From Enterococcus cecorum (GTDB lineage: Bacteria; Bacillota; Bacilli; Lactobacillales; Enterococcaceae), in NCBI RefSeq assembly GCF_023221775.1, contig NZ_JAKUDS010000014.1:1-60423 (forward strand): a DNA stretch of 60,423 bases, written 5' to 3'. Positions 1-9,217 of this stretch are shown piece by piece. A model generated the notes under the pieces. The model was given only the letters and a program-made list of their open reading frames with translations, was not told where the DNA came from and did no database searches. Numbering within the stretch: position 1 is the first letter of the stretch; every line of letters starts with the position of its first letter. The position numbers and the translations under genes are program-made.

Positions 1-1
1 C

Positions 2-8
2 CCTCCTT
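2..8 (-). promoter_or_regulatory. Strong ribosome binding site of a gene lying beyond base 1
   Basis: On the minus strand the last bases before the window edge read ATAAGGAGGG, a near-perfect Shine-Dalgarno. The start codon would fall just outside the window. It follows directly after the tandem terminators at 20-104, so the unseen gene is the target of the attenuator described below. Its identity cannot be read here; the Phe/Tyr-rich leader suggests aromatic amino acid uptake or synthesis. Confidence 0.75.
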
Positions 9-10
9 AT

Positions 11-60
11 AAAATAAAAAACGTACACTTTAAATGTCTACAACAATCAAAGTGTACGTT
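11..60 (-). terminator. Second intrinsic terminator of the Phe/Tyr-type leader
   Basis: A perfect 12-bp stem (AACGTACACTTT at 20-31 with its complement at 49-60) and a 17-nt loop are followed on the minus strand by TTTTTTATTTT. It lies between the first leader terminator and the ribosome site at 2-8. Its loop contains GATTGTTGT, complementary over 9 nt to ACAACAATC in the first terminator's loop, so the two hairpins could interact or exclude one another. Confidence 0.8.
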
Positions 61-64
61 AAAA

Positions 65-104
65 GAAAAAAGCCACTGTAGATTGTTGTGATTTCTACGT
101 GGCT
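65..104 (-). terminator. Attenuator terminator of the Phe/Tyr-type leader
   Basis: On the minus strand the 5' arm AGCCACGTAG (95-104) pairs with CTACAGTGGCT (71-81), with one bulged base, followed by a run of T. The same 5' arm can instead pair with CTATGATGGCT at 129-139 (ten pairs, one G-U, one bulged A). The hairpin is therefore in competition with an upstream antiterminator strand. Confidence 0.8.
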
Positions 105-128
105 AGTGTATGCAAGATTAAATGCTTT

Positions 129-187
129 AGCCATCATAGATACAAACATACTTTTCGTTTGTACCCATAATGAATATGAATACAAAC
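129..187 (-). promoter_or_regulatory. Attenuator switching segments 2, 3 and 4 (Phe/Tyr-type leader)
   Basis: Immediately after the leader stop codon, segment 2 (GTTTGTA, 181-187) can pair with segment 3 (TACAAAC, 157-163). Segment 3 can alternatively pair with GTTTGTA at 141-147, the first half of segment 4. The second half of segment 4 (129-139) is complementary to the terminator 5' arm. A ribosome at the stop codon would cover segment 2, allow 3:4 and so permit termination. A ribosome stalled on the Phe/Tyr codons would leave 2:3 formed and segment 4 free as antiterminator. The pairings are seen in the sequence; the mechanism is inferred. Confidence 0.7.
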
Positions 188-244
188 CTATCTAAAATAG
201 CTAAAGTAAAAGTTATTCAGTTTTTGCGGATTATTCTTTTTCAT
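188..244 (-). CDS. Leader peptide, 18 aa, rich in Phe and Tyr codons
   Basis: The ORF encodes MKKNNPQKLNNFYFSYFR. Five of the six residues at 12-17 are Phe or Tyr. It starts with ATG at 244, preceded by GGAG (254-257) at a spacing of nine, and lies about 28 nt after the expected transcript start. Its stop codon abuts segment 2 of the attenuator. Length, basic C-terminus and the position of the informative codons match the Trp leader peptide at 3292-3348. Function as a sensor of charged tRNA-Phe/Tyr is inferred; I know of no named homologue. Confidence 0.7.
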   Translation of the reverse strand: MKKNNPQKLNNFYFSYFR

Positions 245-279
245 ATCGATTCGCTCCAAACTGATGTAAGATTGATAAC

Positions 280-308
280 AGTATAAGCCGTGTACACGCA
301 ATTGTCAA
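280..308 (-). promoter_or_regulatory. Promoter of the Phe/Tyr-type leader
   Basis: On the minus strand: TTGACA (303-308), a 17-bp spacer, and TATACT (280-285). It lies just downstream of the trpZ-like gene and drives the leader and the gene beyond the edge independently of the transporter operon. Confidence 0.85.
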
Positions 309-356
309 TACGGAAAATGAGAAATTGTTAAAAAAAGTGAAAAATAAATGAACAAA

Positions 357-1124
357 CTAAACAAAGTCATCTTCAAAAAAGTGTAAAACTTCATTCATCG
401 TCAATTTTGCTTTTTCTTCATTTGATAAATCCTTAATAATCTTCCCTTTTTTCAATACAATTAAACGATTACCATATTTCAGTGCGTCTTCCATACGATG
501 GGTAATCATCATACAAGTTAACTGTTTTTGTTCAACAATTTCAGCTGTTAAATGCATTAATTGTTTGGCTGTTTTTGGATCCAATGCCGCTGTATGTTCA
601 TCAAGTAATAATAATTTTGGTGATTGGATAGTAGCCATTAATAAACTTAAAGCTTGTCTTTGTCCGCCAGATAAATCACCAGTAGCACTTTGTAGATGGG
701 CTTCGAGTCCATTTCCGATTTGGGCACATAATTGATAGAATTCCTCTTGATATTGACTAAGTTTTCTTAACTTTAAGGTGCGTTTTTGCCCACGAAATTT
801 TGCTAATAATAAATTTTCAGCTACAGTCATTCTAGGTGCAGTCCCCATTTTAGGATCTTGGAAAACGCGAGCAATAAAAGGCGCTCTTAATTCTTCACTA
901 AGATGCGTAACTTCTTGATTATCGATAAAAATCTTACCGGAAGTAGCTGGCAAACTCCCTGAAATAGTATTAAAAAGTGTACTCTTACCGGCACCATTTC
1001 CACCTAAAACCGTCACAAAATCACCGGCATTAACCTGAAAGTCAATATGATCTAATAATACTTTTTCTTCATTGCTACCATTATGAATGATTTTAGTAAT
1101 ATTTTCTAATCGTAACATACTCAT
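357..1124 (-). CDS. ABC transporter ATP-binding protein, TrpXYZ-type (probable tryptophan uptake)
   Basis: A 255-residue ABC ATPase with Walker A GGNGAGKST near residues 41-49, signature LSGGQRQ near 152, Walker B LLLLDEH and a switch histidine in MMITHRM. It would power import by the permease encoded upstream, whose stop it overlaps by 4 nt (ATGA), so translation is probably coupled. Together with the substrate-binding gene it forms the three-part set known in streptococci as TrpXYZ. The Trp codons in the operon leader support tryptophan, or a related aromatic compound, as substrate. The family is certain, the substrate inferred. Confidence 0.88.
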   Translation of the reverse strand: MSMLRLENITKIIHNGSNEEKVLLDHIDFQVNAGDFVTVLGGNGAGKSTLFNTISGSLPATSGKIFIDNQEVTHLSEELRAPFIARVFQDPKMGTAPRMTVAENLLLAKFRGQKRTLKLRKLSQYQEEFYQLCAQIGNGLEAHLQSATGDLSGGQRQALSLLMATIQSPKLLLLDEHTAALDPKTAKQLMHLTAEIVEQKQLTCMMITHRMEDALKYGNRLIVLKKGKIIKDLSNEEKAKLTMNEVLHFFEDDFV

Positions 1125-2005
1125 TTACTCATCCCCTCTAAACCTGTCTTTAAGTTCAACGCTTTTCTCAATTGTGGAATTAATAGACAAATCGCTAATA
1201 TCATGGATGAGAAAATCTTGATGTATGTTGTAGGGAAACCAACCTTAATAACGAATAAAATTAATAATTGATATATAATACTACCAATAACGATGGCTAT
1301 TAAACGTTCAAATAAAGTTAAATTTCCATATAATACTTCACCAATGATAATCGAAGCCAAACCAATAACGATTACCCCTACGCCTTTAGAGACATCTGCA
1401 TAACCATCATGTTGGGCAATTAAGGCTCCAGATAAAGCAATCACGCCATTAGACAAAACTAAACCTAAAATTTTCATCGCATCTGTATGGATTCCTAAAG
1501 ATTTGGCCATCGTTTCATTATCACCCGTCGCAATATAGGCTTGTCCTAAATGAGTATCAAAAAAGAAATATAATAATGCAACGATAATCGCAACAATGAT
1601 GAATCCCATAAAAACAATATCAAAATAATCTGGAAGAGACATCTTATTAAAAAAGTCAAAAAGTCGCTGTTGGTGTAATAATGAAAGGTTTGGGGACTGC
1701 ATCACAAATAGCATTACAGAATTTAGCCCAGACATGACTAAAATTCCTGCTAAGATAACCGGTATTTTCCCTTTCGTATAAAGCAAGCCTGTCACTAGCC
1801 CAGCCCCCATACCAGCTAAAATTCCTAATAGAGTTGCTAATACTGGGGAAATCCCATGCGTAATTGCTGTAACACAGACTGCCCCACCCAAAGGAAATGA
1901 ACCTTCTGTCGTCATATCCGGGAAATTTAAAATACGATAAGTCATAAAGATACCTAGACCAAGGACACTCCATAAAAGCCCTTGACCAATTGCTGAAATA
2001 ATCAT
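1121..2005 (-). CDS. ABC transporter permease, TrpXYZ-type
   Basis: A very hydrophobic protein of about 294 residues with some eight predicted membrane segments, of the branched-chain-type ABC permease family that partners PF04392 binding proteins. ATG at 2005 is chosen because GGAGGT lies seven bases upstream; an in-frame TTG at 2017 would sit on the ribosome site itself. It overlaps the ATPase gene by 4 nt and follows the binding-protein gene after about 80 nt. It would form the channel of the importer. Confidence 0.87.
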   Translation of the reverse strand: MIISAIGQGLLWSVLGLGIFMTYRILNFPDMTTEGSFPLGGAVCVTAITHGISPVLATLLGILAGMGAGLVTGLLYTKGKIPVILAGILVMSGLNSVMLFVMQSPNLSLLHQQRLFDFFNKMSLPDYFDIVFMGFIIVAIIVALLYFFFDTHLGQAYIATGDNETMAKSLGIHTDAMKILGLVLSNGVIALSGALIAQHDGYADVSKGVGVIVIGLASIIIGEVLYGNLTLFERLIAIVIGSIIYQLLILFVIKVGFPTTYIKIFSSMILAICLLIPQLRKALNLKTGLEGMSK

Positions 2006-2088
2006 TTTAACCTCCAAGCGTTTTCATCAAAAAATTTAAAATAAGTGAAATAAGTCCAAGTCAGACCTATTTCACTATATCATGTTTA

Positions 2089-3102
2089 TTATTTATTGCC
2101 TACAATTTGCGCCTCTTTTTTGAGATTATCTGGAATTTGAATACCTAAAAATTCGGCTTGTTTTTCATTCAAGACGGTCACACCTTCATTAAAAGTATAG
2201 ACTGGCGTCACAGAAGGATCAGCACCTTTTAGAATTTGCACGACCATTTGTCCTGTTTTCTTACCTAAAGTATATTGATCAATCCCCACAGTTGCTAAAC
2301 CACCTTGTTCAACCATCGTATCTACTGAAGTAATAATTGGTGTTTTAGATTTATTTGCTTCTCCAACGACTGCTTGCATCGCATTGGCAATCGTATTATC
2401 AAGAGGAATATAAATAAAATCAACATTTTGGCTCATCACTTGAACGGTTTGCGCAATTTCATTGGTTGAAGCAACTGGATATTCTTTAACTGCCATCCCA
2501 AGTGATTCCGCTGTTTTGCTAGCTTCATTCACTTGATATTTTGAATTGACTTCTGTTGATGAATAAAGCATCCCTACTGTTTTCGCATTTGGCAATAATT
2601 CTTTTCCTAATTTAATTTGAGAAGCGACTGGTGGTTGGTCAGATACACCGGTAACATTTCCTCCAGGATTGTCTAAACTAGCCACTAATTTTGCCCCTAC
2701 AGGATCAGTAACTGCCCCTAAAACAATCGGAATATCTTTGGTCGTATTCGCTAAACTTTGGGCAGCTGGTGTCGCAACCCCAACCAATACATCGGCTTTT
2801 TTATCGACTAACTGTTGACTCATCGTTGCTAATTTACTTTGATCGGCTTGACCATTTTGAAAAACAATCTTTAAATTCTTACCTTCTTTATAGCCAGCTT
2901 CTTTTAAAGCATCTTTCACACCCTTTGTAATCGTATCTAAAGCTGGATGTGAGACAAACTGTAAAATGCCGACTGTTTGCACTTTATCCTCAGCTTTTTT
3001 TGATGTTTTTGCTGGCGTATCCATTGTTTGATAGATAAAAAAGCCAATCACAATGGCAATAATTACAACGACACTAGCGATTAATCCCTTATTTTTCATC
3101 AT
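2089..3102 (-). CDS. ABC transporter substrate-binding protein (PF04392 family), TrpX-like
   Basis: This 337-residue protein has an N-terminal membrane segment (about residues 7-25) and then a two-lobed periplasmic-binding fold of the ABC_sub_bind family. Features include VGILQFVSHPALDTI, GVATPAAQSLA and DNPGGNVTGVSD. The N-terminus has no lipobox cysteine, so it is probably anchored by an uncleaved helix rather than as a lipoprotein. It is the first structural gene after the Trp-codon attenuator at 3175-3406. GGAG six bases before the ATG supports the start. Tryptophan as ligand is inferred from the leader peptide and the gene set. Confidence 0.87.
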   Translation of the reverse strand: MMKNKGLIASVVVIIAIVIGFFIYQTMDTPAKTSKKAEDKVQTVGILQFVSHPALDTITKGVKDALKEAGYKEGKNLKIVFQNGQADQSKLATMSQQLVDKKADVLVGVATPAAQSLANTTKDIPIVLGAVTDPVGAKLVASLDNPGGNVTGVSDQPPVASQIKLGKELLPNAKTVGMLYSSTEVNSKYQVNEASKTAESLGMAVKEYPVASTNEIAQTVQVMSQNVDFIYIPLDNTIANAMQAVVGEANKSKTPIITSVDTMVEQGGLATVGIDQYTLGKKTGQMVVQILKGADPSVTPVYTFNEGVTVLNEKQAEFLGIQIPDNLKKEAQIVGNK

Positions 3103-3174
3103 TCATTTCTCCTAACTCATTTAAATTTCATCTTTTAAAAATAAAAAAGCAACCTCCTAATTGGAAATTGCCTA

Positions 3175-3207
3175 AACAAAAACCGCATAGGATCGACATC
3201 TATGCGG
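3175..3207 (-). terminator. Attenuator terminator of the trpXYZ-type operon
   Basis: On the minus strand CCGCATAG (from 3207) pairs with CTATGCGG (3183-3190), an 8-bp GC-rich stem, followed by TTTTTGTTT. The 5' arm extended to ACCCGCATA (3201-3209) is complementary, with a single C-C mismatch, to TATGCCGGT at 3223-3231. The hairpin therefore competes with an antiterminator. Confidence 0.85.
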
Positions 3208-3222
3208 GTAAATTCAATTATA

Positions 3223-3293
3223 ACCGGCATAAATACAAACTTTTTCGTTCATTAAAAAGATTGTATCTATGGAATTGTCCTCAATACAATCTT
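3223..3293 (-). promoter_or_regulatory. Trp attenuator switching segments 2, 3 and 4
   Basis: Segments 2 and 3 form a perfect 10-bp hairpin (AAGATTGTAT at 3284-3293 with 3257-3266). The first two bases of segment 2 belong to the leader stop codon. Segment 3 can instead pair with TTGTAT of segment 4 (3232-3240). The rest of segment 4 (3223-3231) pairs with the terminator 5' arm. In addition ATACAA inside the leader ORF (3317-3322), just before the first Trp codon, can pair with segment 2. This reproduces the classical 1:2 / 2:3 / 3:4 logic, with an extra relay to a separate terminator. I see no T-box consensus in the region. Confidence 0.8.
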
Positions 3294-3348
3294 ATCTACG
3301 CCAAAAACGCCATGCTTTGTATGCTGTGTTTTGCTTTGATAATTTCAT
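3292..3348 (-). CDS. Trp leader peptide, 18 aa, with two Trp codons
   Basis: The ORF encodes MKLSKQNTAYKAWRFWRR, with TGG codons at positions 13 and 16, very unusual for 18 residues. AGGAGGT (3356-3362) lies seven bases before the ATG, so it should be translated well. The stop codon overlaps attenuator segment 2. A ribosome stalled at Trp13 would cover segment 1 but leave segment 2 free. A ribosome reaching the stop would cover segment 2 and favour termination. Role inferred from this geometry and from the transporter downstream. Confidence 0.85.
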   Translation of the reverse strand: MKLSKQNTAYKAWRFWRR

Positions 3349-3377
3349 AATGACGACCTCCTATATTTGATGGTTCT

Positions 3378-3406
3378 AATATACAAAAATTTTTAAGACT
3401 CGTCAA
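3378..3406 (-). promoter_or_regulatory. Promoter of the trpXYZ-type operon
   Basis: On the minus strand: TTGACG (3401-3406), a 17-bp spacer, and TATATT (3378-3383). Transcription would begin near 3371, about ten bases before the leader ribosome site. Confidence 0.85.
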
Positions 3407-3505
3407 TAGAAAAATGAAAAAATTTTAATCTTTCTCTATTAGTTTACATAATACAAATACATACAAGTGATAGAGATTTTATTTTATTTTTAAAGAGAAC
3501 TTAGC

Positions 3506-3511
3506 TATAAT
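3506..3511 (+). promoter_or_regulatory. Probable -10 element for rqcH
   Basis: TATAAT lies 34 bases before the rqcH start. The matching -35 region is only T-rich (TTTATT at 3483-3488), so the call rests on the -10 and its position. Confidence 0.5.
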
Positions 3512-3545
3512 AAGTAAAGGAATCTGAAAGAAACGAGGAAAGTAT

Positions 3546-5249
3546 ATGTCATTTGATGGAATCTTTACCCACTTAATGGTTGATGAATTAAATCAACAAC
3601 TAAGTGGTGGTCGAATCAGTAAAATTCATCAACCTTATGAAAATGAAATTATCTTAACTATCCGCTCACAAGGAAAAAATCATAAATTATTAATCTCTGC
3701 GCATCCAAGTTATGCACGTATCCAATTAACACAAACCCCTTATGTTAATCCAGATACACCGCCAAATTTTATTATGATGCTTAGAAAATATTTAGACGGT
3801 GCCATTTTAGATTTTCTAGAACAAATCGACAATGATCGGGTTGTGCATTTTCATATCAAAAAGCGCGATGAACTCGGAGATATGCAAGAAATTATTTTAA
3901 TTGTGGAACTTATGGGCAGACATAGTACGATTTGCTTAGTGAACAAACAAACAGGTAAAATTTTAGATGCCATAAAACATATCGGCAGCTCACAAAATAG
4001 TTACCGCCTACTACTTCCTGGTGTCGAATATGTCCATCCACCAAAGCAAACAGCAGCTAATCCATTTACAATCGATAAGGTACGGCTATTTGAATTACTC
4101 TCACAAACCAATGAATTAAATACCAAATACTTACAACAAAACTTTCAAGGGCTTGGAAAAGATACCGCCAGTGAGTTAATTTATCGTTTGCAACAACATC
4201 CGAACGATAAAATCCAAGTTTGGCAAACATTCTTTCAAGAGTTAAAACGAGTTCAGCCAACTTTAACACGTATCAATCAAAAAGAATTTTTCAGCCCAAT
4301 TAATTATACTTACCAAACAAATAAGGCTGAAGAAATCCAAGAATTTGAAACATTAAGCGAATTACTTGAAGCCTTTTACCATGATAAAGCCCAACGAGAT
4401 CGTGTACGCCAACAAGGAAATGAATTAATCAAAAAAGTAGAAAATGAGCTGAGTCGCAATCAAACCAAGCTCAAAAAGCGTGAACAAACATTAGCAGAAT
4501 CTGAAAATGATGAAATTTTAAGACAAAAAGGCGAATTGCTCACTACCTTCATGTCACAAGTACCAAAAGGAGCTGAAAAAGTAACTTTAGATAATTATTA
4601 CGAAAATAATCAGCCATTAACAATTGCTTTAAATCCAGCCTTATCTGCTAATCAAAATGCGCAAAAATATTTTCAACGCTATCAAAAATTGCGAAATGCT
4701 GTCAAATTAATTCACGAACAAATTGATGAAGCAAAAGCCGAAATCGATTATCTTGAATCTGTTCTGGCGCAATTAGAGCTAGCTGAACCAACTGAATTAC
4801 AGGGAATTCGTGAAGAACTAGTCAGTCAAGGCTATTTAAAAAACAAACAAATCAAAGGAAGTAAAAAAGCAGCACCAAGTAAACCGGATAGCTATCAAAC
4901 ATCAAGTGGGATCGAAATTTTAGTCGGTAAAAATAATTTACAAAATGATCAATTAACCTTAAAGCAAGCTAGAAAAACGGATTACTGGTTCCATACCAAA
5001 GATATACCTGGATCACATGTCATTTTAAAAACAGACCAACCAAGTGATCAAGATATATTAGAAGCAAGTGAACTAGCTGCCTTTTTCTCAAAATATCGCT
5101 ATTCAGCCCAAGTGCCTGTCGATTGTGTACAGGTCAAATATATCAAGAAACCCAATGGCGCAAAACCGGGCTATGTCATCTACACTAATCAAACGACTAA
5201 CTTTGTCACACCTAAAGCTGATGTTATCGAACGTTTAAGAAAACAATAA
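3546..5249 (+). CDS. rqcH: Rqc2 homologue RqcH (NFACT / FbpA family)
   Basis: A 567-residue NFACT-family protein. In this family the protein binds stalled 50S subunits carrying peptidyl-tRNA and directs addition of C-terminal alanine tails (bacterial ribosome quality control). Older names are fibronectin-binding protein A, PavA and FbpA. The N-terminal NFACT-N region carries NPDTPPNFIMMLRKYL, a conserved Asp-Arg pair in DNDRV and ELMGRHSTI. A coiled coil follows at about 280-430 and a C-terminal NFACT-R domain with DYWFHTKDIPGSHVIL. GAGGAAAG before the ATG supports the start. It is a single-gene unit ending in a bidirectional terminator. Confidence 0.92.
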   Translation: MSFDGIFTHLMVDELNQQLSGGRISKIHQPYENEIILTIRSQGKNHKLLISAHPSYARIQLTQTPYVNPDTPPNFIMMLRKYLDGAILDFLEQIDNDRVVHFHIKKRDELGDMQEIILIVELMGRHSTICLVNKQTGKILDAIKHIGSSQNSYRLLLPGVEYVHPPKQTAANPFTIDKVRLFELLSQTNELNTKYLQQNFQGLGKDTASELIYRLQQHPNDKIQVWQTFFQELKRVQPTLTRINQKEFFSPINYTYQTNKAEEIQEFETLSELLEAFYHDKAQRDRVRQQGNELIKKVENELSRNQTKLKKREQTLAESENDEILRQKGELLTTFMSQVPKGAEKVTLDNYYENNQPLTIALNPALSANQNAQKYFQRYQKLRNAVKLIHEQIDEAKAEIDYLESVLAQLELAEPTELQGIREELVSQGYLKNKQIKGSKKAAPSKPDSYQTSSGIEILVGKNNLQNDQLTLKQARKTDYWFHTKDIPGSHVILKTDQPSDQDILEASELAAFFSKYRYSAQVPVDCVQVKYIKKPNGAKPGYVIYTNQTTNFVTPKADVIERLRKQ

Positions 5250-5253
5250 AGAA

Positions 5254-5292
5254 AAAAACGTTATCTTTCCGAATAGGTCAGATAACGTTTTT
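5254..5292. terminator. Bidirectional terminator between rqcH and the carbonic anhydrase gene
   Basis: A 13-bp perfect stem (AAAAACGTTATCT with its complement) has A and T runs on both flanks, so it can end both convergent genes. Confidence 0.85.
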
Positions 5293-5293
5293 G

Positions 5294-5992
5294 TTATGCT
5301 TCTTGATAATAAATCAAGCGTCCTTTTCTCTTCTGTAAGGGGCGATTATTTTTAAGAAGTAGCTCATTTTTAAACATTTTAATAAATTCGCTATTCATTT
5401 GTCCTACTTCATCAAAAACAAACCACTGAATCGGTCCTACAGTAGGCGGTGTTGTTAAGGAACCGACATAATGATAATAACTTTTTTGATTCGGTAAAAA
5501 GATATCCGGATTAAACCACTGAATATGATGATCAAAATCCCAAATTTCATCTCCATGATCGTGACAGATGTGATTGGACATAAAGACAGTCTCAAATAAG
5601 ATGCCCACAACCAGATTCACTTGTTTTTTACTAGTATGCACCAAATGAAATTCTAAAGGTGCTTGAATTTCATCTAACACATGTTCACTAGGCATATGAA
5701 AATGAATATCGGTTAAAAAATATTTTTCACCTTGATAAACCAAATGTGAAAGTTGGTCAAAAGGAACAAAGTGAATGGTATTTTTGAATTCCTTCTCGGT
5801 AAATTTTTGCTTCTGATAAAAGAATTGAATCTTCTCTGATTCTGGAATCGCTATTGTTTCTTGCTTTTTTAAATGAATCGGAGACTGATAGGCAAATTCC
5901 GCTCCTTTTTTAAATCTATCGCACAATAAATGCCAATACTCTGGTCCAGTTTTCCCACTATAATCCCAATAAACCTCTAAATTTTGATGCAT
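5294..5992 (-). CDS. Alpha-class carbonic anhydrase, no signal peptide
   Basis: This enzyme interconverts CO2 and bicarbonate. The three zinc-ligand histidines are visible in HFHMPSEH (two His near residue 100) and EFHLVH (near 119). The substrate-pocket motif SLTTPPTVGPIQW and the N-terminal YWDYSGKTGPEYW are typical of the alpha class. Bacterial alpha enzymes are usually exported, but no signal peptide is present, which points to the cytoplasm. The start is taken as ATG at 5992; an in-frame GTG at 6001 leaves only two bases after AAAGGA. It sits just downstream of pyrE, so it may feed bicarbonate to carbamoyl phosphate synthetase; that link is inference. Confidence 0.87.
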   Translation of the reverse strand: MHQNLEVYWDYSGKTGPEYWHLLCDRFKKGAEFAYQSPIHLKKQETIAIPESEKIQFFYQKQKFTEKEFKNTIHFVPFDQLSHLVYQGEKYFLTDIHFHMPSEHVLDEIQAPLEFHLVHTSKKQVNLVVGILFETVFMSNHICHDHGDEIWDFDHHIQWFNPDIFLPNQKSYYHYVGSLTTPPTVGPIQWFVFDEVGQMNSEFIKMFKNELLLKNNRPLQKRKGRLIYYQEA

Positions 5993-6087
5993 CGCTTTCA
6001 CCGTCCTTTATCATAAAAGGCTAATACTCACTTTTCGAATGATTAAAAGTAAGATTAGCCTGATATCCTTATATTAACATAAATGGG

Positions 6088-6719
6088 TTACTTTAACCAA
6101 TTTTCTGGATCATGTTTCCAAGCTGTAAGTAAAGCTAAGTCATCCTCTGAAATATAACCTTCTTCAAGAGCAGTTTGAATAAGCGTTGTATAATTGGTCA
6201 AGGTAACAAGTGGTAATTGGGCTGTATTAAAATTAGTCGCTCCTTTTGGTAATTCATAGGTAAAAATAGCTGCTACCCCTAAGACATCAGCCCCTTCTCG
6301 TTTGGCTGCCTGACATGCTTCTAGTACACTTCCACCTGTAGAAATTAAATCTTCAATTACAACCATTTTTTGACCAGGGGTAATTTGACCTTCAATTTGA
6401 TTGCCTTTTCCATGATCTTTCGCTTTACTGCGGATATACACCATTGGTAAATCTAAAATTTCTGCTACCCAGGCAGCATGCGGAATCCCAGCAGTGGCAG
6501 TGCCAGCAATTACTTCGACTTCAGGAAATTGCTTTTTGATTTTTTCAGCTAGCCCCTTGGCAATTAAACGACGAACCTTAGGAAAACTCATCGTTAAACG
6601 GTTATCACAATAAATTGGACTCTTAATCCCACTCGCCCAAGTAAAGGGTTCATTTGGGCTTAAAAATACCGCCTTAATCGCTAATAAATTTTGTGCTACT
6701 TGTTGTTCAATTGATAGAC

Positions 6720-6723
<4 letters not shown>
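6088..6723 (-). CDS. pyrE: Orotate phosphoribosyltransferase
   Basis: This enzyme converts orotate and PRPP to OMP, the fifth step of UMP synthesis. The 211-residue protein has the PRPP-binding motif [12 protein letters not shown] near residue 122 and [17 protein letters not shown] in the flexible loop. It is the last gene of the pyr operon and overlaps pyrF by 4 nt (ATGA), so translation is probably coupled. No clear T-rich terminator directly follows it. Confidence 0.95.
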
Positions 6724-9149
<2,426 letters not shown>

Positions 9150-9217
9150 GCCACTACCTTTCCTTTCCTGCCATCATTTTAAAAGATAAGCAAGAATGAC
9201 CTTGCCTATCTTTAACG

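Noticed and set aside
3175-3348. T-box riboswitch upstream of the Trp transporter
   Set aside because: No conserved AGGGUGGNACCGCG-type sequence and no room for a stem I; the Trp-codon peptide explains the region better.
3168-3350. 60-residue plus-strand ORF in the Trp leader
   Set aside because: It is the antisense reading of the attenuator; no ribosome site and no recognisable protein.
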